In this document: piece after piece, positions 26,067 through 34,620 of the stretch | Layout of the letters: each line of letters begins with the position of its first letter | Position numbering within the stretch: position 1 is the stretch's first letter | NCBI GenBank assembly: GCA_052146815.1 | Contig: JBKQMG010000197.1 | Span: 62,001-126,000 of the forward strand | From: DATJZH01 sp052146815 | Lineage (GTDB): Bacteria; Actinomycetota; Actinomycetes; Streptosporangiales; Streptosporangiaceae | Direction of reading: 5' to 3' | DNA length: 64,000 nt | Notes under the pieces: model-generated | What the model was told of the DNA's origin: nothing | Seen by the model: only the letters and a program-made list of their open reading frames with translations | The model's database searches: none | Translations under genes and position numbers: made by a program

Positions 26067-26873
26067 TCAGTCCTCGCGGGTGCGGCGATGACCGCCGGGC
26101 CTGGTCCGGGCGGGGACGGTGGGCGTGGGCTCGGGTGCGGCGCCCTCCGGGGCACAGCCGTCGCCGTAGGCCGCCGGGCCGTCGCCCTGGAACCGGGGAC
26201 CGGCCGGGTACTGCTGGTCGGCGGCCGCGGCCGCGCCCGCTGCGGGGTCGGCCGACAGGTCGGCCGGCAAGATGCCCGCGGCCCGCTCCCGCCTGAATTC
26301 GCGCACCCGGTGCAGGATGAGGGCGGCCACGGCCATGATGATCAGCGCGACGATGATGTACCCGCCGATCGACACGTAGTGCGAGACGGTGCTCCAGGCG
26401 CTGCCGAGGCCGTAGCCGATCACGGAGAGCGCGGTAGCCCAGATCACCGTCCCGATGACGTTGTAGACCTCGAAGGGCCCGACCGGTATCTCGATGAAGC
26501 CCGCGACGATGCCGACGAAGCCCCGGACGACCGGCAGCATCCGGCCGACGGCGACGGACCAGGAGCCGCGGCCGGCGAAGAACCGCTCGACTCGGTCCAG
26601 GTCAGACTTTGTGACCAGAACATAACGGGCAAGCTTTTCGACTGTCCGCCTGCCCCCGATCCGGCCTACGGCGTAGGAGACAGAGGAACCCGCGAGCTCG
26701 GCGAGTGAGCCGATGATGATGACGAGCGCCAGCTCGAGATGGTGCTGATAGGCCAGCACTCCGGCGAAGGCGAAGGTGACCTCGGACGAGATCGGGATGC
26801 TGCAGGCCTGGACGAAACACAGCACGATCAGCGCAAGGTAGCCCCAGTGCTGCAGAAAGGTCTCCATGGCCAC
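26067..26873 (-). CDS. DedA-family membrane protein
   Basis: 268 residues. DedA/VTT core: N-terminal membrane helix, the conserved block EVTFAFAGVLAY, an amphipathic re-entrant region with GRMLPVVRGFVGIVAGF (conserved GR and R residues), and C-terminal helices to about residue 195, then a Pro/Gly-rich cytoplasmic tail. DedA proteins help flip polyprenyl phosphate or phospholipids. GTG start at 26873 or ATG six bases later. Confidence 0.88.
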   Translation of the reverse strand: MAMETFLQHWGYLALIVLCFVQACSIPISSEVTFAFAGVLAYQHHLELALVIIIGSLAELAGSSVSYAVGRIGGRRTVEKLARYVLVTKSDLDRVERFFAGRGSWSVAVGRMLPVVRGFVGIVAGFIEIPVGPFEVYNVIGTVIWATALSVIGYGLGSAWSTVSHYVSIGGYIIVALIIMAVAALILHRVREFRRERAAGILPADLSADPAAGAAAAADQQYPAGPRFQGDGPAAYGDGCAPEGAAPEPTPTVPARTRPGGHRRTRED

Positions 26874-27320
26874 CTGTTGTACCGCATCCGCGGGGATGCG
26901 TTAAACCACATCGTCAGTCCGGGGGCCGCCTTTGCGGAAACTTAACGACCGGCAGCGCGTCCCCGGCAGGCTTGCCGCAGCCGGTTTCATCAGCGCGGCA
27001 CCGGCGGCCGCCGCCCGCAGTGGCCTGTCCCGCAGTGCCAGGCACGGTCTGCCCAGCAGCGGCGCGCCCTGCGGTGGCGTGCCGCCCTCGCCACGGTACG
27101 GCGGTTGATCACGCCTCGCCCGGCCAGGCGCGCGAGCCCGGCGGCCGCGTGGCTGCCGCCGATCGCATGACAGGCCTTCCCGTCTGAGGCGGGATATGAC
27201 GCAAATCACTACTGGCGGGTAACAGAAGTCCTGCGTCAGGGGACATTGTCTGATACGGGAGCGGTTACCGCCGGCTGAGGCTAACCGAGGCCGCCGCCAG
27301 ACGAGACCGGGCGGTCCCGG
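26874..27320. other. Intergenic, one hairpin, no supported gene
   Basis: 447 bp between the L,D-transpeptidase stop and the DedA start, both on the minus strand. A perfect hairpin CGCATCC-GCGG-GGATGCG (26883-26900) lies just before dedA and could be an operator or a leader structure. The middle (26970-27190) is GC-rich and open in several frames but shows no protein I recognise. Confidence 0.5.
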
Positions 27321-28619
27321 TCAGGAGGCCGTCCAGTTGTCGGGAGCGGGCTGGCCGAGCGGCGCTGTCGCCGTCGCGGCCGGCAGGGCCGATGGCCTGA
27401 CGAACGTGGTGCCGTTCGGGCCGGCTTCGACGGCCATGTGCAGGGCGCTGCCGGCGACGTACTTGTTCCACGGCAGGAACCACTCAGTCCAGCCGTTATC
27501 CCATTCCCCGGCGCGCGGGCTGCCGGTGACCGTCACCGGGTCGCCCGGGACCTCCATGTTGTAGTAGGCCTCGGCGTCGGCGGGCGGCATGTTGACGCAG
27601 CCGTGGCTGACGTTGGTGCTGCCCTGCTCGCCGACCGACCAGTAAGCGTCGTGCAGGTAGTCACCGGTCCAGGTGAACCGGACCGACCAGGGCACCTCGA
27701 GGTTGTAGCCCGGTCCTTTCATGTCGACCGGGTTGCCCTTGTCGATCGTGACGTAGGTCCCGTTCGGCGTATTGTCGCCGGGCCGGCCGGTGCTGATCGG
27801 CCAGCGGTCGATCAGCTTGCCGTCACGGTACAGGCGCATGTGATGCGAGCTGGTGCTCGCGACCACAATGAGCGAGCTGCCGATGTTGAAAGTCTGGCTG
27901 AGCGTGTGGGCGCCGTAGACGCCGGGTGCTTCCTCGACGCCGTTGAGATGACCGGTGAAGCTCACGACGGTGTGCGCGGGCCAGTAGCCCCGCGGCCGGA
28001 AGTCCAGCGTCGAGCTGCCGTCCCAGTACCAGGCGCCGACGACAGGCTTGGAGGTCCGCAGCTGCAGGGCGCGCTCCACGGCGGCCTTGTTGGTGACCGC
28101 GTGGCTGAAAGTCAGCATGATCGGCATGCCGACGCCGTAGGTCTTCCGGTAGCCCTCGAAGATCATCGTCTGGGCCGTCTGGCCCGGTGTGAGGGTCCGG
28201 AAGGTGCTGGTCCGGGTCAGGGACTGGCCGGAGCTGGTGACCGCCCTGGCCGTCACGGTGTAGCGCTGGGACACCGCGAGGGCCCAGGTGCTGTGCCAGG
28301 TGCTGCCGCCGTTGCTGAGGGTGCCGCCGGTCGGGCCCCCGGCGGTCGTGACATGCACGCTGGTGATCTTCCCGTGCGGGATGGCGACCGTTATCCCGCG
28401 AGCCGGATTGGCCCCTGAGCTTCCGCTGGCGGGCGTTATCGACAGCGGTTCGCCGGCCGCCACGGAATGGCTGGCCCCTGACGTCGGTGCGCTGCTCGCG
28501 TGCGTCCCGCTCGCAGCCGGGCCGCCGCTCTGACAGGCGGCAGCCAGCAGGGCGACCGCGCCGCAGGTCGCCGCAGCGGGCAGCCAGCGGCGCCGTACCG
28601 AGGAGCCGGGTTCAGACAC
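27321..28619 (-). CDS. L,D-transpeptidase lipoprotein with Ig-like domains
   Basis: 432 residues. Lipoprotein signal with lipobox LAAAC, Cys29. A Ser/Gly-rich linker is followed by an Ig-like domain (about 70-140), a second one (about 150-245), then the YkuD catalytic domain with SHGCVNM at 338-344 (catalytic Cys341) and the conserved STGRPGDNTPNG loop. Layout matches mycobacterial Ldt enzymes that make 3-3 peptidoglycan cross-links. It lies 69 bp downstream of the first lnt stop on the other side of the gene order and acts at the outer membrane face of the cytoplasmic membrane. Confidence 0.92.
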   Translation of the reverse strand: MSEPGSSVRRRWLPAAATCGAVALLAAACQSGGPAASGTHASSAPTSGASHSVAAGEPLSITPASGSSGANPARGITVAIPHGKITSVHVTTAGGPTGGTLSNGGSTWHSTWALAVSQRYTVTARAVTSSGQSLTRTSTFRTLTPGQTAQTMIFEGYRKTYGVGMPIMLTFSHAVTNKAAVERALQLRTSKPVVGAWYWDGSSTLDFRPRGYWPAHTVVSFTGHLNGVEEAPGVYGAHTLSQTFNIGSSLIVVASTSSHHMRLYRDGKLIDRWPISTGRPGDNTPNGTYVTIDKGNPVDMKGPGYNLEVPWSVRFTWTGDYLHDAYWSVGEQGSTNVSHGCVNMPPADAEAYYNMEVPGDPVTVTGSPRAGEWDNGWTEWFLPWNKYVAGSALHMAVEAGPNGTTFVRPSALPAATATAPLGQPAPDNWTAS

Positions 28620-28688
28620 GTTGATCCTCTCTGCGGGTCTGGCGGCCGGGTCGCGCTCACCGGTCCCGCGTGCCGTGCGCCGGACGCG

Positions 28689-30350
28689 TCACGGTTTCTT
28701 GCCCTGGCCGGCCGCCGCGTCGCTGCCCGGGCCGGGCGGCTGCCTCGCGGGCGCCTGGTGCCTGGCATCGTCGGGCGCCGGGGCCGGCCGTCCGTCCTTG
28801 TCGCGTTCCCAGGGTATGCCGCCCCGCTGCCGGGGACGAATTACCTTTTGCCGGGCGCCGATCGCGCCAATCATGGCGATTGCGCCGGCGAGGACGGTAA
28901 TGCCGACGGCCGACCAGGGCACGTAATCCCCGAGCCGGTCATACGGGGTACGGGCCGAGGCCGCCGGCAAGCTCAGCGGCACTGTCAGGACACCGCGCTG
29001 GCCTGCGCCGTCCCAGGCGAGTAGTCGGCCGCGGTCGTCGAAGGCGGCCGAATCGCCCGTCAGCGCGGCCTGCACGACGGGCCGTCCGGTCTCCGCGGCC
29101 CGTACCGCGCTGAGCGACGCGTGCTGGGCAAGGGCCCAGCTGCCCTGGAAGGTGGAATCGGACGTCTGGTAGATGATCACCCGGGCGCCCTGGTCGGTGT
29201 CGACCCTGGACATATCCGGGAAGGCCGACTCGAAGCAGATCAGCACGCCGATCGTGAGCCGCTGCCCGTTGCTGGCAGTGGCATGCAGAACGTGCGCTCC
29301 GGCGCCGGCCACCACGTTCTGCGGCGCAGCCTGGCTGATCTCGGACAGCCAGCCGAGTTCGGCCCGGAACGGGATGTACTCGCCGAACGGCACCAGCCGG
29401 GTTTTCACGTACGTCCCGGCGATGCCGCCGGGCCCGATCAGCTCGGCGGCTTTCGACTTGGCCCCGCGGGCGTTCAGGGCGTCTTCGTTGACCAGAAGCT
29501 GCGCGCCGACCGAGGCGGACAGCCGCCGGAGCCGGTCTAGCAGCGCCGCGTCGCGCCTGAGATCGAGGCCGACGCTGCTCTCGCCCCAGACGACCAGGCC
29601 GGGGCCGCGGCCGCGCCGCGCTGTGAGCCGCTCGTTTGTGGCCATGCGGCCGGTAACACCGCCGCGGGTGAGCCCCGGCTGCACCAGCGCGATGGTGAGG
29701 TGCCCGGTCACCGGGGCCGGCGAGGTCAGCGCGAACGCCACCGGCCCGGCGGCGATCGCGACCGCCGTAGCGGCGGCCCCCAGCAGCCTGACGGCCGGCC
29801 GGCTGGCCACAAGAGCAATCACGATGCCGGTATTGGCAGCCACCAGCGCCACGGTGACCAGCCAGACACCGCCCACGGCCGCGAGGGCCAGGATCGCCGG
29901 GTGCTGCCATTGGCTTGCCCCGAAGACGGCCCACGGGCCGCCCAGGAACTCCCAGGACCGGACCCATTCGCCAGCCAGCCAGCAGCTCGGCACGACGGCG
30001 AGCGCGCCGACGGCCCGCCAGGCGGTGACGGGGGGACGCAGCAGCCGCCACAGAGCCAGTGCTAGGGCCATCCACAGCGCGCCGAGCACGATCGCCACCA
30101 GCAGCAGCGCCGGGCCCAGATTAGGAATGAGCCAGTAGAGCCCGGCCAGCAGGTAGCCCGTGCCGAACCACCAGCCCCGCACCAACGCCTCACGCTGAGA
30201 CGGGGCCGCGCGGATCAGCAGCAGGCCGGGGACGAGGCCGAACCAGGCCAGGAATTCGAGGTTCGGCGCGGGGAACGCGAGCGCGGGCACGCCGCCGGCC
30301 AGCAGCACGGCGTACCGGGCTGGCTGCGCGAGTCCGCGCGGGATGGCCAC
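28689..30350 (-). CDS. lnt: Apolipoprotein N-acyltransferase, copy 1
   Basis: 553 residues, GTG start. Six N-terminal membrane helices (to about residue 205), then the nitrilase-like domain with the catalytic triad Glu257 (VVWGESS), Lys316 (YVKTRLVPFGEYIP) and Cys372 (LICFESAF), then a final helix and a long Arg/Pro-rich cytoplasmic tail. N-acylates the lipid-modified cysteine of lipoproteins. It lies 43 bp downstream of a paralogue in the same orientation, so both are probably co-expressed. Confidence 0.92.
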   Translation of the reverse strand: MAIPRGLAQPARYAVLLAGGVPALAFPAPNLEFLAWFGLVPGLLLIRAAPSQREALVRGWWFGTGYLLAGLYWLIPNLGPALLLVAIVLGALWMALALALWRLLRPPVTAWRAVGALAVVPSCWLAGEWVRSWEFLGGPWAVFGASQWQHPAILALAAVGGVWLVTVALVAANTGIVIALVASRPAVRLLGAAATAVAIAAGPVAFALTSPAPVTGHLTIALVQPGLTRGGVTGRMATNERLTARRGRGPGLVVWGESSVGLDLRRDAALLDRLRRLSASVGAQLLVNEDALNARGAKSKAAELIGPGGIAGTYVKTRLVPFGEYIPFRAELGWLSEISQAAPQNVVAGAGAHVLHATASNGQRLTIGVLICFESAFPDMSRVDTDQGARVIIYQTSDSTFQGSWALAQHASLSAVRAAETGRPVVQAALTGDSAAFDDRGRLLAWDGAGQRGVLTVPLSLPAASARTPYDRLGDYVPWSAVGITVLAGAIAMIGAIGARQKVIRPRQRGGIPWERDKDGRPAPAPDDARHQAPARQPPGPGSDAAAGQGKKP

Positions 30351-30393
30351 AGTCCTATTGTGGCGGCGCCAGCCACCCTGGCGGACGCGTGCC

Positions 30394-32079
30394 CTATTGC
30401 GGCGCCAGCACGCCGGGCCGCCGTCTGCGGCGCAGCGCCGCGATCACGAGCACCCAGGCGAGGGCGGCCATCGTGGCCGCCGTCATGACGGTCTCCGGCC
30501 AGCTGCCGAGCCGGTCAGCCAGCGTGAGGGTGGTGCGCAGTGGTACCCGCACATCGAGCACGGCCTGCCGCCACAGGCCGCTGCTGGCGAGGACGGCGCC
30601 ATCAGGCGCGATGATGGCGCTCTCGCCAGTGGTGGACGCATAGACCACGGCGCGGTTGCTCTCGATGGCGCGGATCCGGGCCATGGCTACCTGCTGCTGC
30701 GACTCGCCGGCCTGGCCGTCCAGCTCGAAGTCCGCGTCGTTGGACTGGACGGCGAGCAGGTTAGCCCCGGCCGTGACTTCTGACCGGACCAGGCTGTCGA
30801 ACCCGACTTCATAGCAGATGACGTCCCCGAGCCTGACCTTGCCGAGCCTGAACACCACGGCGCGATGGCCCGCCGTGAAGTTGACGGGCTGCAGGGCGGT
30901 CAGCGAGGTGATGTGCGACAGCAGGCTCCGGAACGGGATGTACTCCCCGAACGGCACGAGCTGGCGCTTGACGTAGATGCCGGCGGGCCCGCGCCGGGGA
31001 AGCCAGAGCTGTCCGGCGTTGCGCAGCGGGTTCTGCAGGACCGCGCCTACGAGCACCGGCCGGTTCACGGCGCCGACGGCCGCGGCGATCGTGCCGTAGA
31101 CCGAGGGATACAGGCTCGGATCCAGATCGGTGGAGTTCTCCGGCCAGACCACCACGTCGGGCGCGGGCCGCGAGCCTGTGTGCACCTGAGCGGCCAGCTT
31201 CTCCGTGGCGGCCGCGTGGTTCTGCGTGACCGTACTGGCGCGCAGCAGTCGCGGCAGGTCGCGAGCGTGCGGAACGTCTCCCTGGACCGCGGCCACGGTG
31301 GCCGTGGGGCCGGTTGCGGCGCCCTGGTCCACCGGAAGCAGGCCGCCGGCCAGCGCCAGCCCGGCGGCGAAGGCGAAAGCGGCGGCGGGCAGGGCCATGC
31401 GTCCTCGTGCTGGGCGGCCGCTGCGGCGCGTCCGGCCGCCGGCCGCAAGCAGCAGCCAGGCCAGGCACGCCCCGGCGAGGGCGAGCAGGAAAGTCAGCAG
31501 TGGTGCGCCTCCGATGGCGGCCCAGCGCGCGGTAGGAACGCCCGCCTGGCTCATGGCCAGCCGGCCCCAGGGAAACGCATAGGGCCAGCGCGCCCGCAGC
31601 GCCTCGGCCGCCACCCACCACCCCGCCACGGCCAGTGGCCATGCTCGCAGGCGCAGCAGCAGGCGCTGGCCAATGCACAGCACGCCGAAGATGACGGCCT
31701 CAGCGGCCGCCAGGGCCACCCACGCGTACCAGGCCACGTTGATCAGCCACGAAAGCAGCGGAACGAAGAAGGCGACGCCGAAGACCAGGCCGACTAGCAG
31801 GCTGGCCCGCAGGCTACGGTGCCGCAGCGCCACGGTCAGCAGGGCCGGCCCGGCTATGGCCAGCGGCCATATGCCCACCGGCGGGAACGCGGCCGCGAGG
31901 GCCAGCCCGCCCGCCATGGCCAGCGCCAGCGACCAGCGCAAGCGCAGCGCGGCGCCCGCGGCGCCGCCAGCGTCATCGTCCGCGGCGCGTCCGGCCCGCT
32001 GCTGGCCCAGGCCGGCCCCGGCCAGCAGCGGGCCGGCGGTCTCGCCGCTGCCCGCGCCGCTTAGGCCGCTCCGCCGCAC
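30394..32079 (-). CDS. lnt: Apolipoprotein N-acyltransferase, copy 2
   Basis: The GTG at 32079 is preceded 4 bp upstream by AGGAGGAACG, a strong ribosome site, and gives 561 residues; a longer in-frame start at 32310 would add a His/Arg repeat and is less likely. Membrane helices occupy about 45-270. The nitrilase domain has VVWPENS, YVKRQLVPFGEYIP and VICYEVGF, that is, the Glu-Lys-Cys triad. The paralogue next door differs widely in sequence, so the pair is an old duplication, perhaps with different acyl or protein preference. Confidence 0.9.
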   Translation of the reverse strand: MRRSGLSGAGSGETAGPLLAGAGLGQQRAGRAADDDAGGAAGAALRLRWSLALAMAGGLALAAAFPPVGIWPLAIAGPALLTVALRHRSLRASLLVGLVFGVAFFVPLLSWLINVAWYAWVALAAAEAVIFGVLCIGQRLLLRLRAWPLAVAGWWVAAEALRARWPYAFPWGRLAMSQAGVPTARWAAIGGAPLLTFLLALAGACLAWLLLAAGGRTRRSGRPARGRMALPAAAFAFAAGLALAGGLLPVDQGAATGPTATVAAVQGDVPHARDLPRLLRASTVTQNHAAATEKLAAQVHTGSRPAPDVVVWPENSTDLDPSLYPSVYGTIAAAVGAVNRPVLVGAVLQNPLRNAGQLWLPRRGPAGIYVKRQLVPFGEYIPFRSLLSHITSLTALQPVNFTAGHRAVVFRLGKVRLGDVICYEVGFDSLVRSEVTAGANLLAVQSNDADFELDGQAGESQQQVAMARIRAIESNRAVVYASTTGESAIIAPDGAVLASSGLWRQAVLDVRVPLRTTLTLADRLGSWPETVMTAATMAALAWVLVIAALRRRRRPGVLAPQ

Positions 32080-32100
32080 CGTTCCTCCTGTGCCCGTGTT

Positions 32101-32124
32101 CCTGTGCCTGTGCCTGTGCCTGTG
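32101..32124 (+). repeat. Hexanucleotide repeat (CCTGTG)x4 upstream of lnt copy 2
   Basis: Four perfect copies, with further degenerate TGTGCC-like copies on both sides (32090-32145). The array sits 22 bp upstream of the GTG start of the second lnt gene, between its promoter region and its ribosome site. Length change could therefore alter the leader without changing the protein. Confidence 0.8.
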
Positions 32125-32355
32125 CGCTTGTTTCTGTGCCCGTGCTCCTGGGCCCGTGCTTCGTGACGATCTGCTCTCTGGCGAGCGTAGCCGCGGCCGG
32201 GGCCCGGCTGGCAGCGACGCCCGTCGTGAGTGCTGCTGCCGTCCGGGGCTTGAGGTGTTCGTGAGATTGCAGCTATTCTGCGTGATAGCGTCATCACCGT
32301 CTGTCAACATGACCGGGCGAACTTACTTTCGGCACGCTCGTGAGGTACGGGGCCG

Positions 32356-33144
32356 TTGATCAAGATTCGATACGCAGATCTGCCTGCGGGGTTACACGTC
32401 CGCGTGGAAGCTGAGGGTGGGCACACCGTTGTCTACCTGCTGCCCGGCCTGACACCGGCCGAGCGGCGCGCCGCATTGCGGCGGTCGCGCAGCAGCGCGC
32501 GCATCGGGCACGGTCCCGCGCTGCCGGCGGCTGGCCTCGCCCGTGCCGTCGTGGCCGACCGGCTGCGCACCGGCGCCCGCAACGGCGCCGCCGCCTGCCG
32601 CGCGCATCCGGCCCTCGTCATCCCGCCGGTGGTCATCGTGGCATCGGTGGCATTCGCCTACCTGCTGCTCTCGTCCGTCAGCATTCATTTCCGGACGGCG
32701 CCCACGGTCAGCGGGCGGACCGTCGAGCCGGGCCGGGTCACCGTTCCGGCGCTGCCCCCCCAGCCGCCAGCGCCCAGCCCGCCCAGCCCGCGCAGGGCGG
32801 CCCGGCCACAGGCACGTCGGTCATCGCCCGGCCAGATCTCCACGGGCCTGACCGGGTTCCCCGGCACTTCCCCGGCAGCCGGGTCAGGCGGGCGCGGGCG
32901 TCATCCGCACGAGCACACCCCTAGCATCGCCCGCCGCCATCGCTATTCGTCGGCAGGGCCCTCGCCGTTCTCGCCGAAGCCGACTCCGTCGCTCTCCTCA
33001 CCGGGCATGTCGCCGACGCCCACCGCCAACCCCACCCCCGCGCCGTCCGTTACCTCGTTGCCGGACGGGTCGGGCAGCGCTGGCGGCGGCAGCAGCGGCG
33101 CATGCCTGAATGTCGGCCCGCTTGGCGTGTGCCTGACTCTGTAA
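32356..33144 (+). CDS. Single-pass membrane protein with Ser/Pro-rich tail
   Basis: 262 residues from a TTG. An Arg-rich cytoplasmic N-terminal domain of about 85 residues precedes one membrane helix (about 90-112, PPVVIVASVAFAYLLLSS). A long Pro/Ser/Thr-rich extracellular stretch ends in a Gly-rich linker and ACLNVGPLGVCLTL with two cysteines. The TTG start is uncertain; the N-terminal region is coding-like. Divergent from the lnt pair over about 275 bp. Function unknown; the low-complexity stalk with a short disulfide-capable cap suggests a surface-exposed protein. Confidence 0.6.
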   Translation: MIKIRYADLPAGLHVRVEAEGGHTVVYLLPGLTPAERRAALRRSRSSARIGHGPALPAAGLARAVVADRLRTGARNGAAACRAHPALVIPPVVIVASVAFAYLLLSSVSIHFRTAPTVSGRTVEPGRVTVPALPPQPPAPSPPSPRRAARPQARRSSPGQISTGLTGFPGTSPAAGSGGRGRHPHEHTPSIARRHRYSSAGPSPFSPKPTPSLSSPGMSPTPTANPTPAPSVTSLPDGSGSAGGGSSGACLNVGPLGVCLTL

Positions 33145-33507
33145 GCCCGGCCCCCCCGGCGGCGGCGCCCGCCTGCGCTCCGGCCGTCGGCAGCGGCCGG
33201 CCCGCGCCGCGCCCGCCCGGCCCGCGCGGCGTGTGCCTGCCCCAGGAAGCCGGCAGGAACCCCCCTGCAAAAGCGTTCAAGACCGCCTTCCGCCGCGCCC
33301 TGATGCTGAAGGGCGTCGCGAATGCAGCCGTGCCGTCGCCGCGGCGCCGCCGGTAGCGTGGCACGACGCAGCGGCTCAGCGCCCGCGCCCGGCACGGGCG
33401 CTGAGCGGTGCAGGCGGGCGGAAGGCCCGAGGCTGGCCGAGGGCCCTGCCTGGCACGGCCGAGGGGTGCCTGGCACGGCCGAGGAACGCTGCGCGGAAGG
33501 AGAGACG
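33145..33507. other. Intergenic, no supported gene
   Basis: 363 bp of extreme GC content. Two direct copies of an 18-bp block (TGCCTGGCACGGCCGAGG) lie at about 33447 and 33467, just upstream of the ribosome site (GGAAGGAGAG) of the DMT transporter gene. Open frames exist on both strands but none resembles a known protein. Confidence 0.5.
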
Positions 33508-34482
33508 GTGACACGCCGCGGCTGGCTGCTGTTCGCAGCGATGAGCGTGATCTGGGGGATCCCCTACCTGCTGATCAAGGTCGCGGTGGGCGGGGTGCCC
33601 GTCCCGGTGCTGGTACTGGCCCGGGTGTCGATCGGCGCGGCCCTGCTCCTTCCGCTGGCGCTGCGGCGGAAGCAGCTCAGGGCCCTGCGACCGCACTGGC
33701 GGTGGCTCGCCGCGTTCGCGATCGTTGAGATCATGCTGCCCTGGCTCCTGCTGTCCGAGGCCGAGACACGGCTGTCCAGCTCGCTGTCCGGGCTGCTGAT
33801 CGCCTCAGTGCCGATCATCGTGGCGGTCCTGGCGCGGCTGACCGGCACCACCGACCGGCTGTCCCTGGTCCGCTGGACCGGGCTCCTGATCGGCCTGTCC
33901 GGCGTGGCCCTGCTGGTAGGGCCGGGCGTCGCGGGCGGCAACGCCGGGTCGGTCGCGGAGGTCCTGCTAGTTGCCCTCTGCTACGCGATCGGGCCGCTCA
34001 TCGCCAGCCGCAAGCTCGCCGCGCTGCCGTCCCTCGGGATGACCGCGGTATGCCTGGCCTTCGCCTCGGTCGTCTACGCGCCGCTCGCGGCCCTCGACTG
34101 GCCCGCCGCGTTGCCCTCGGCGCGCGTCCTGGCGGCCCTGGCCGGACTGGCGGTCGTCTGTACCGCGCTGGCCTTCCTGCTGTTCTTCCGGCTGATCGCC
34201 GAGGTCGGCCCGGCCCGGGCGAGCGTGATCACTTACATCAACCCGGCGGTGGCCGTCGCGCTCGGCGTCTCGATTCTCGGCGAGCAGCTGACCCCGGCGA
34301 TGGGGGCGGCCTTTGCCCTGATCCTGACCGGGTCAGTGCTGGCGACCAGGCCTGGCCAGCGCCGCGAGCAGGCGATGCCCGCCGGCAGCAGCAGCCCGGC
34401 CCCCCGCAGGCGGCCGGCGGGCAGCGGTTCCGCTGCATCGGCCGGGCAGGCCGTCGGGGAATGCGCGCCTGGCCAGACGTGA
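33508..34482 (+). CDS. EamA/DMT-family transporter
   Basis: 324 residues from the GTG at 33508 with GGAAGGAGAG upstream. Ten predicted helices in two EamA repeats: MSVIWGIPYLLIKVAVGGVP opens the first, and LLVALCYAIGPLIASRKLA opens the second, ending with YINPAVAVALGVSILGEQLTP, a strong family signature. The C-terminal 45 residues are a polar tail. Exports small metabolites; the substrate is unknown. Confidence 0.87.
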   Translation: MTRRGWLLFAAMSVIWGIPYLLIKVAVGGVPVPVLVLARVSIGAALLLPLALRRKQLRALRPHWRWLAAFAIVEIMLPWLLLSEAETRLSSSLSGLLIASVPIIVAVLARLTGTTDRLSLVRWTGLLIGLSGVALLVGPGVAGGNAGSVAEVLLVALCYAIGPLIASRKLAALPSLGMTAVCLAFASVVYAPLAALDWPAALPSARVLAALAGLAVVCTALAFLLFFRLIAEVGPARASVITYINPAVAVALGVSILGEQLTPAMGAAFALILTGSVLATRPGQRREQAMPAGSSSPAPRRRPAGSGSAASAGQAVGECAPGQT

Positions 34483-34605
34483 GCGGGCCGGCGCTCCCGG
34501 CCAGAGGGACAGGCAGAACGTGAGGGCAGAACGTGAGCGCAGGCCTGACCGGCTAGATGCGGGCACCGCCGGGGCCTTATCGAAGGGCGCGCCGCCGGGC
34601 GCGCG

Positions 34606-34611
34606 GCTAGA
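34606..34611 (+). promoter_or_regulatory. Putative -10 of serS, leaderless
   Basis: TAGACT ends 9 bp before the GTG of serS, and no Shine-Dalgarno sequence lies between, so a leaderless transcript is likely, as is common in actinomycetes. No convincing -35 can be picked. Confidence 0.45.
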
Positions 34612-34620
34612 CTCGCGCAG

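Noticed and set aside
32101..32124. His/Arg repeat as a coding part of the second lnt gene
   Set aside because: The stronger start with AGGAGGAACG lies downstream, so the repeat is most likely in the leader.
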